Below are positions 6,008 through 10,284 of a stretch of 10,284 bases of DNA, one piece after another; position 1 is the stretch's first letter, and each line of letters starts with the position of its first letter. Source of the stretch: Clostridiales bacterium (lineage in GTDB: Bacteria > Bacillota > Clostridia > Oscillospirales > Acutalibacteraceae); contig DYBQ01000083.1 of assembly GCA_019418545.1 (NCBI GenBank), positions 1 to 10,284 on the forward strand. Reading direction: 5' to 3'. The notes beneath the pieces were generated by a model. That model had not been told where the DNA came from and made no database searches. It was given only the letters and a program-made list of their open reading frames with translations. The position numbers and the translations under genes are program-made.

Positions 6008-6918
6008 TGGAGCCTTTGCGTTTTGTGGTGCCGCCACAGTGGGAGGGGGCGCTGCTGAAACAGTTTCTTCGCCGTGAGGCGGAAGTTACAGCCCGGCTGC
6101 TTGCTCGGCTAAAACGGACAGAAGATGGGATTCGGCTTAACGGAAAGCCGGTGTATGTAATTGAGACGATTCACACCGGCGATGTGGTGGAGTTGTTTCC
6201 GCCGCCGGGCGAAACACAGGCGCCGCCGGAAAACCTGCCTTTCCCCGTTGTTTATGAGAATGAGAGGCTGCTGGCAGTGAACAAGCCCGCTGGAATGCCG
6301 GTGCATCCTTCCCCGGGGCACGACCGGGACAGCCTGCTCAATGCTTTTTCCAGCTGGCTTTTGCGGGAAAATCGTCCGGCTTTTGCGTTTCGTCCGCTCT
6401 ATCGGCTTGACAAGGACACTACCGGTGTGCTTTTGCTGGCAAAGGATGGGTATGCGGCTGCTGTGTTCCCTCAAAATATCCAAAAGGAATACTGGGCTAT
6501 CTGCGAGGGAATCCTGAAAGGGGAAGGCACTATCAATTTGCCTATTGGGCTGGAGCCGGGCAGCCGGATTCGGCGCAGTACCGGCCCGGATGCGGTAAAT
6601 CCGGTATGCGCAGTTACCCACTGGAAGGCTTTGGCAGATGATGGGCAGCACACGCTGGTTTCTTTTCGGCTGGAAACGGGCCGCACCCATCAAATTCGGG
6701 TGCATATGGCATCTGTGGGGCACCCTCTGGCAGGAGACGACCTTTATGGCGGCAGCCGGGAAAGAATTTCCAGCCAGGCACTGTGCTGCGTATCTGCTGT
6801 GATTTTTAAGAGGGAAGGAGAAAAACCAGTGAAAATTGCGGTGCCGGTTCCCGAAATATGGCGAATTGCTTTTCCTGGTTTATTTCTTTCAGAACAAAAT
6901 AACTCGTATTCTGTATAA
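6007..6918 (+). CDS. RluD-family RNA pseudouridine synthase
   Basis: Enzyme of the RluA/RluD family that isomerises uridine to pseudouridine in rRNA or tRNA. The 303-residue product has an N-terminal S4-like RNA-binding region (about 14-63), the domain opener 'ENERLLAVNKPAGMPVHPSP' (84-103), the catalytic motif 'YRLDKDTTGVLLLAK' with catalytic Asp135, and the late motif 'ETGRTHQIRVHMASVGHPLA' (about 223-242). All expected active-site residues are present. The site modified cannot be told from sequence, so no gene symbol is given. The ATG shares one base with the ispA stop (TGATG) and has no clear ribosome binding site, so it is probably translated by coupling. In many Firmicutes dxs and tlyA follow ispA; here they do not. 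No convincing terminator follows. Confidence 0.92.
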   Translation: MEPLRFVVPPQWEGALLKQFLRREAEVTARLLARLKRTEDGIRLNGKPVYVIETIHTGDVVELFPPPGETQAPPENLPFPVVYENERLLAVNKPAGMPVHPSPGHDRDSLLNAFSSWLLRENRPAFAFRPLYRLDKDTTGVLLLAKDGYAAAVFPQNIQKEYWAICEGILKGEGTINLPIGLEPGSRIRRSTGPDAVNPVCAVTHWKALADDGQHTLVSFRLETGRTHQIRVHMASVGHPLAGDDLYGGSRERISSQALCCVSAVIFKREGEKPVKIAVPVPEIWRIAFPGLFLSEQNNSYSV

Positions 6919-6978
6919 ATCATACGAATCAGCTGCGGAAAACACCGGGAAAACCGGAAAGTTTATTCATGAAACTGC

Positions 6979-7007
6979 TTGATTTCTGTATGTTTATGCG
7001 TTATAAT
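6979..7007 (+). promoter_or_regulatory. Sigma-A-type promoter of the amino acid ABC transporter operon
   Basis: -35 TTGATT (6979-6984), a 17-base spacer, and a consensus -10 TATAAT (7002-7007). This gives a start near 7014 and a leader of about 93 bases. The leader contains a possible pairing of GCTGCA (7028-7033) with TGCAGC (7081-7086), extendable by two G-U pairs and ending just before the ribosome binding site (AAGGGG, 7091-7096). No T-box or known amino acid riboswitch motif is visible. Confidence 0.78.
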
Positions 7008-7106
7008 CGGTTTCAGACAAAAACGTTGCTGCATGGCTCGACGAAAGTTTCTTTTTTTCAGGGGAATTTGTGCCGGGATTTGCAGCGGAAAAGGGGTATT
7101 TCAATT

Positions 7107-7964
7107 ATGAAAAAAATGAAAAAACTGGCAGCCCTGCTTCTGGCTGCCGGCATGATGGTGAGCACAGTGGCTTGTACTTCTGCACCGGCTTCCAGTGGAA
7201 CAGATGCTGGAAACAGCACGGCTTCTGGAGAAAGCAGCACCACAACTTCCGGCGAGACCTCCATTGACAAGATTAAGGCCGCTGGAAAAATTGTGATGGC
7301 AACCAATGCACAGTTCGAGCCTTTCGAGTATATTGATGGTACGGATTATAAAGGCATCGACATCGAAATTTCTCAGAAAATCGCTGATGAACTGGGCGTA
7401 GAGCTGGAAATCCACGATGTAAAGTTTGAGTCTGTTATTGCAGAAATCACCACTGGCAAGGCAAACTTTGCTGCTGCCGGTTTGTCCATTACTCCCGACC
7501 GTTTGGAAAATGTGGACTTCTCTGATGAGTATTTCTCCGCTACCCAGTCGATTCTGGTTATGAAGGAAGGTTCCTCTGTGGCAAAGCCCGAGGACTTGAA
7601 TGGCAAGGTGGTAGGTGTGCAGACCGGTACTACCGCCGATACCTATGTAACCGACAAAGACGGCGAGAACAATGTAGGCGTAAAGGAAGTTAAGCGTTAT
7701 AACTCTTTTGTGGATGCCGTTAACGATATGATTACCGGCCGTTTGGACGCTGTGGTCATGGATGATTTCCCGGCCAACAAGCTGGTGGAAAAGAACTCCG
7801 ATAAGATTATGAAGCTGGAAGATGAGCTCACCGGTGAAAAGTATGCTATCGCGGTTCCCAAGGGCGACGAGGCCATGAAGGAACTGGTAAACAAGGTTCT
7901 GGCCGACATGGAAGAGAGCGGCGAAATGGACGAGCTGCTGACCAAATATATTGGAGAAGAATAA
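7107..7964 (+). CDS. Amino acid ABC transporter substrate-binding lipoprotein (family 3)
   Basis: Extracellular solute-binding protein of the polar amino acid uptake family. The 285-residue product has a lipoprotein signal peptide: Lys-rich n-region 'MKKMKKL', hydrophobic core, and 'STVAC' with the lipidated Cys at 23. A Ser/Thr/Gly-rich tether (24-52) follows, then the two-lobed domain. Ligand-site features typical of the family are present: 'ATNAQFEPFEY' (65-75), 'GLSITPDR' (125-132, with the Arg that usually binds the amino acid carboxylate), 'GVQTGTTADTY' (170-180) and 'DAVVMDD' (204-210). The start at 7107 is chosen because it gives a complete signal peptide and has AAGGGG ten bases upstream; the open frame extends to 6969 but overlaps the promoter. 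The transported amino acid cannot be assigned. It is first in the operon, with a stem-loop separating it from the permease. Confidence 0.95.
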   Translation: MKKMKKLAALLLAAGMMVSTVACTSAPASSGTDAGNSTASGESSTTTSGETSIDKIKAAGKIVMATNAQFEPFEYIDGTDYKGIDIEISQKIADELGVELEIHDVKFESVIAEITTGKANFAAAGLSITPDRLENVDFSDEYFSATQSILVMKEGSSVAKPEDLNGKVVGVQTGTTADTYVTDKDGENNVGVKEVKRYNSFVDAVNDMITGRLDAVVMDDFPANKLVEKNSDKIMKLEDELTGEKYAIAVPKGDEAMKELVNKVLADMEESGEMDELLTKYIGEE

Positions 7965-7980
7965 TTATCTTGACGAGTAA

Positions 7981-8010
7981 AAGGCGGCAGGGCAGACACT
8001 CTGCCGCCTT
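7981..8010 (+). repeat. Stem-loop between binding protein and permease genes
   Basis: A perfect 10-bp stem (AAGGCGGCAG at 7981-7990, CTGCCGCCTT at 8001-8010) with a 10-base loop lies in the 72-base gap before the permease. The T-rich stretch after it is interrupted (CCATTATTTT), so it is at most a leaky terminator. Hairpins at this place in binding-protein operons commonly protect the upstream message and lower downstream expression, favouring excess binding protein; that role here is inference. Confidence 0.75.
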
Positions 8011-8036
8011 CCATTATTTTATAAGGAGGAAGGTTC

Positions 8037-8753
8037 ATGCAATGGCTGACAGATTTTATTAACAAATTTTATCAGACCATGATTGTAGATGACCGGTATA
8101 TGCAGATTCTCTGGGGCCTTGGAAACACCCTGCTGATTACGGTCTGTGCTATTTTGATGGGTATCGTTATCGGAACCATCATCGCTATGATTAAGGCCAA
8201 AGTTTTTAATCCCCGCAATATCGTATTAAAGGTGATTGTGAAAATACTGGACGTTATCGGCAGTATTTACCTTACGGTCATTCGCGGTACCCCTATGATT
8301 TTGCAGCTCATGATTATGTATTATGTCATCCTCACCAACATCACCAATGGCGTTATGGTGGCCTGCATTGCTTTCGGTATCAACTCCGGCGCCTATGTGG
8401 CAGAAGTCATCCGTACCGGTATTTTGTCGGTAGATAAAGGCCAGATGGAAGCGGGCCGCTCTTTGGGTTTGACCCAGACTACCACGATGTTCAAGATTAT
8501 TTTCCCTCAGGCACTGAAAAACGTTTTGCCCGCTCTTGGAAACGAATTCATTGCCCTGCTCAAGGAAACGTCTGTTGCCGGTTATATTGGCATCCACGAT
8601 TTGACCAAGGGTTCCGATATTATCCGTACCACTACATATGAATCCTTTATTCCGCTGATTAGTGCTGGCGTGGTATATCTGGTATTGGTAATTGGCTTGA
8701 CCAGCTTGCTGGGCTGCTTTGAGAGGAGGCTGCGTAAGAGTGATATCCGTTAA
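8037..8753 (+). CDS. Amino acid ABC transporter permease (HisM/GlnP family)
   Basis: Integral membrane subunit that, probably as a homodimer, forms the amino acid path. The 238-residue product has about five hydrophobic segments (roughly 24-52, 65-80, 86-115, 150-175 and 205-230). It shows the family's 'VIRGTPMILQL' (79-89) and the EAA loop that docks on the ATPase, 'EAGRSLGLTQTTTMFKIIFP' (about 139-158), followed by 'QALKNVLPALGNEFIALLKE'. Length is typical (about 215-240). An excellent ribosome binding site AAGGAGG (8023-8029), seven bases upstream, fixes the ATG. Its 3' end overlaps the ATPase start by 14 bases, indicating coupled translation. It lies downstream of a stem-loop that probably sets its level below that of the binding protein. 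Confidence 0.95.
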   Translation: MQWLTDFINKFYQTMIVDDRYMQILWGLGNTLLITVCAILMGIVIGTIIAMIKAKVFNPRNIVLKVIVKILDVIGSIYLTVIRGTPMILQLMIMYYVILTNITNGVMVACIAFGINSGAYVAEVIRTGILSVDKGQMEAGRSLGLTQTTTMFKIIFPQALKNVLPALGNEFIALLKETSVAGYIGIHDLTKGSDIIRTTTYESFIPLISAGVVYLVLVIGLTSLLGCFERRLRKSDIR

Positions 8754-9462
8754 AAATCTTGAAAAAGCGTTTGGCGAAAACAAGGTGCTCTGCGGCATCA
8801 ATCAGGAAATTAAGAAGGGCGAAAAAGTGGTCGTCGTCGGCCCATCCGGCTCCGGCAAAAGTACCTTCCTCCGCTGCCTGAACCTGCTGGAACTGCCTAC
8901 CGGCGGCGAAATCTGGTTTGAAGGAAACAACATCACCGACCCCAAGTGCGACATTAACAAGCTGCGCCAGAAGATGGGCATGGTGTTCCAGCATTTTAAT
9001 CTGTTCCCCCATCTGACGGTTAAGAAAAACATCACAATGGCTCCGGTGCATCTTAAATTGATGAATCAAAAGGAAGCCGATGAGCTGGCCATGCAGCTGC
9101 TGGCTCGGGTGGGCTTGGCAGAAAAAGCCGATGCTTATCCCAATCAGCTTTCCGGCGGCCAAAAACAGCGTATTGCCATTGTCCGTGCGCTGGCTATGAA
9201 GCCTGATGTGATGCTGTTTGACGAGCCGACTTCCGCCCTTGACCCGGAAATGGTGGGCGAGGTATTGCAGGTTATGAAGCAGCTGGCCGACGAAGGCATG
9301 ACCATGGTAGTGGTTACCCACGAGATGGGCTTTGCCCGTGAGGTTGCTACCCGGGTGCTGTTTATGGACCAGGGTAAAGTGCTGGAGGAAGCGCCTCCCG
9401 AAGAATTCTTTACCCATCCGAAAAATGCACGGCTTCAGGACTTCCTGTCCAAGGTGCTGTAA
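8740..9462 (+). CDS. Amino acid ABC transporter ATP-binding protein (GlnQ/HisP family)
   Basis: Cytoplasmic ATPase that powers polar amino acid uptake. Counting from GTG at 8740 (240 residues): Walker A 'GPSGSGKST' (34-42), Q-loop Gln84 ('VFQHFNLFPHLTV'), ABC signature 'LSGGQKQR' (137-144), Walker B 'VMLFDEPTSALDP' (157-169, Glu162 catalytic) and H-loop His194 ('VVTHEMGFA'). These motif variants, especially 'FNLFPHLTV' and 'THEMGFA', are typical of the amino acid importers. The open frame begins at a TTG at 8719, but that codon lies upstream of the AGGAGG (8724-8729). GTG at 8740, ten bases after it, is the likely start and gives the usual N-terminus 'ISVKNLEKAFG'. The gene overlaps the permease by 14 bases and ends just before a strong terminator. 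Confidence 0.96.
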   Translation: MISVKNLEKAFGENKVLCGINQEIKKGEKVVVVGPSGSGKSTFLRCLNLLELPTGGEIWFEGNNITDPKCDINKLRQKMGMVFQHFNLFPHLTVKKNITMAPVHLKLMNQKEADELAMQLLARVGLAEKADAYPNQLSGGQKQRIAIVRALAMKPDVMLFDEPTSALDPEMVGEVLQVMKQLADEGMTMVVVTHEMGFAREVATRVLFMDQGKVLEEAPPEEFFTHPKNARLQDFLSKVL

Positions 9463-9464
9463 AA

Positions 9465-9508
9465 ATAAACAAAAGGGACTGGTTTCTATACCGGTCCCTT
9501 TTGTTTAT
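9465..9508 (+). terminator. Long hairpin terminator of the ABC transporter operon
   Basis: A 19-bp stem containing a single G-U pair joins 9465-9483 with 9490-9508 around a 6-base loop (TTCTAT). The GC-rich part (GGGAC/GTCCC) is flanked by A tracts on the left and T tracts on the right (TTTTGTTTAT), so it could terminate transcription in both directions. It begins three bases after the ATPase stop. Confidence 0.9.
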
Positions 9509-9539
9509 CAAATGTATTTAATGGAGGATTGTCAGGCAC

Positions 9540-9568
9540 TTGTAATCTTTTTAAGATTTGTGTATGAT
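9540..9568 (+). promoter_or_regulatory. Probable promoter of the phospholipase C-like gene
   Basis: -35 TTGTAA (9540-9545), a 17-base spacer and -10 TATGAT (9563-9568) give a predicted start near 9575 and a leader of about 94 bases. Each element has one or two mismatches to the sigma-A consensus. It lies in the gap just after the ABC operon terminator, where a new promoter is expected. Confidence 0.5.
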
Positions 9569-9578
9569 AAAATCACGA

Positions 9579-9644
9579 CAAGAGCACACAGCCCCAAGGT
9601 TTCCTCTTGCAGGCGCTTTTGGGAAGTGTGCTTTTTATTATTTT
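9579..9644 (+). promoter_or_regulatory. Leader hairpin resembling a terminator/antiterminator switch
   Basis: AGCACAC (9583-9589) pairs with GTGTGCT (9626-9632), with an inner CCCAA/TTGGG helix (9593-9597 with 9619-9623). A T-rich run TTTTTATTATTTT follows, as in an intrinsic terminator. An alternative pairing, CAAGAG (9579-9584) with CTCTTG (9604-9609), shares two bases with the terminator stem and cannot coexist with it. The element lies between the probable promoter and the start codon. No known riboswitch class is recognised. A regulatory role is inference; an unusual but passive terminator is the alternative. Confidence 0.4.
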
Positions 9645-9668
9645 GAAAGAAAAGAATGGGGGATAACT

Positions 9669-10284
9669 ATGCCGGCAGCAATGGTACACGCTCTGCATGG
9701 AGAGCGGATTTGGAAATGGCTGGAAACCGAAAGTGCAGTGGCAAAAGGCCCGCTGGTGAAAGATGCCTTTGAATGGGGAAAACAGGGGCCGGACTTTTTG
9801 TTTTGCCATCGTTTTTTTCCGTGGCAAAAAGGGGAAACGCTGGAAGAGTTCGGAGGACGTCTCCATGCAGAGCCACCGGAAAATACACTGAATGTTTTAA
9901 AAAAAATTTGGCAGGAACGGACACAGCCAGCGGTGCATTCCTATATTCTGGGATTTTTGTGCCACTATAGCCTGGACTGTACCTGCCATCCCTATATAGA
10001 GTTTTTGTCCCAAAAGCTGCTGAAAGAAGAACCGGGACAGACCGAAGATATTTTTCACAACGAAATAGAATCGGCGCTGGACGGAATTGTTTTGCGTTGG
10101 GAAACAGGAAAGCTGCCAGGGGAGTTTCGCTTGGAAAGCTGTTTTCCAAAAAATGAAGAGGCAGAAGCCGCAATCGTTGAGATTTATGAGACGCTCTTTG
10201 AAGAGCTGTTTCATGTATCTCATAAGGAAAAAGTACTTGAACAGGCTGAAAAAGATGCCCGTCTTACCTTTAGAATTCTCAATG
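9669..10284 (+). CDS. Zinc-dependent phospholipase C-like protein, 3'-partial
   Basis: The first 205 codons of a gene that runs off the window. It matches the clostridial family of small proteins with the zinc-dependent phospholipase C fold. Visible family landmarks are 'GKQGPDFLF' (37-45, Asp42), 'RLHAEPP' (64-70, His66), 'GFLCHYSLDCTCHPYIE' (95-111), with the metal-type H99-xxx-D103 and His107, and 'HNEIESALDGIVL' with H130-xxx-E134. These spacings match the HxxxD and HxxxE zinc ligands of secreted phospholipases C. Unlike those toxins it has no signal peptide, so it probably stays in the cytoplasm, and its substrate is unknown; it should not be taken as a toxin. The ATG at 9669 follows GGGGGA (9658-9663). 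It has its own promoter and leader, separate from the ABC operon. Confidence 0.85.
   Translation, partial: MPAAMVHALHGERIWKWLETESAVAKGPLVKDAFEWGKQGPDFLFCHRFFPWQKGETLEEFGGRLHAEPPENTLNVLKKIWQERTQPAVHSYILGFLCHYSLDCTCHPYIEFLSQKLLKEEPGQTEDIFHNEIESALDGIVLRWETGKLPGEFRLESCFPKNEEAEAAIVEIYETLFEELFHVSHKEKVLEQAEKDARLTFRILN

Noticed and set aside
6946..6960. CCGG/CCGG hairpin as a terminator after the pseudouridine synthase gene
   Set aside because: The stem is only 4 bp with no T run; no clear terminator is visible in this gap.
6969..7106. Longer start of the binding protein at 6969
   Set aside because: It overlaps the promoter, and the lipoprotein signal peptide begins cleanly at 7107.
7014..7106. T-box or amino acid riboswitch in the ABC operon leader
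   Set aside because: The leader is only about 93 bases, no T-box core motif is visible and there is no terminator hairpin in it.
8226..9417. Long minus-strand open frames across the permease and ATPase genes
   Set aside because: They mirror well-supported + strand genes with complete motifs and have no ribosome binding sites or recognisable domains.
1..10284. CRISPR arrays, tRNA or rRNA genes, insertion sequences, phage or defence genes
   Set aside because: Reading both strands showed no regularly spaced repeats, no tRNA-like cloverleaf, no transposase or phage-type product and no known defence domain.

Overview
The window looks like a chromosomal stretch of an endospore-forming member of the Clostridia, probably Oscillospiraceae/Ruminococcaceae-like. 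The reasons are the tail of a spoIIIA sporulation operon, moderate GC content, strong AGGAGG-type ribosome binding sites, and the family-level look of the proteins. All genes that can be supported lie on the + strand. The species call is inference.

Layout. (1) 1-1779: end of the spoIIIA operon: spoIIIAF (its 5' end lies outside the window), spoIIIAG and spoIIIAH. These encode parts of the SpoIIIA-SpoIIQ channel between mother cell and forespore; this SpoIIIAH carries an unusual acidic N-terminal extension. (2) 1780-1958: a dense regulatory gap with an extended -10 promoter and two back-to-back intrinsic terminators just before nusB. (3) 1959-4713: a tightly overlapping housekeeping cluster of nusB, a TsaD/Kae1-like paralog, xseA and xseB (the two exonuclease VII subunits). 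(4) 4714-5131: an AT-rich island with one small unrecognised gene. (5) 5132-6918: ispA-type prenyl diphosphate synthase overlapping an RluD-family pseudouridine synthase. (6) 6919-9508: a self-contained polar amino acid ABC uptake operon (lipoprotein binding protein, permease, ATPase) with its own promoter, a stem-loop after the first gene and a long hairpin terminator at the end. (7) 9509-10284: a promoter, a leader with a terminator-like hairpin, and the first 205 codons of a zinc-dependent phospholipase C-like gene that runs off the window.

The nusB-xseA-xseB-ispA order is the familiar Firmicutes cluster that in Bacillus subtilis also follows spoIIIAH. The Bacillus genes accB, accC, the asp23-type gene and folD are missing here. 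A TsaD-like paralog sits where folD would be, and an RluD-family gene sits where dxs would be.

No clearly new multi-gene system is visible. The most interesting signals are the two leaders with terminators between promoter and gene (before nusB and before the phospholipase C-like gene), the AT-rich orphan gene inside the xseB-ispA junction, the extended SpoIIIAH and the TsaD-like paralog.
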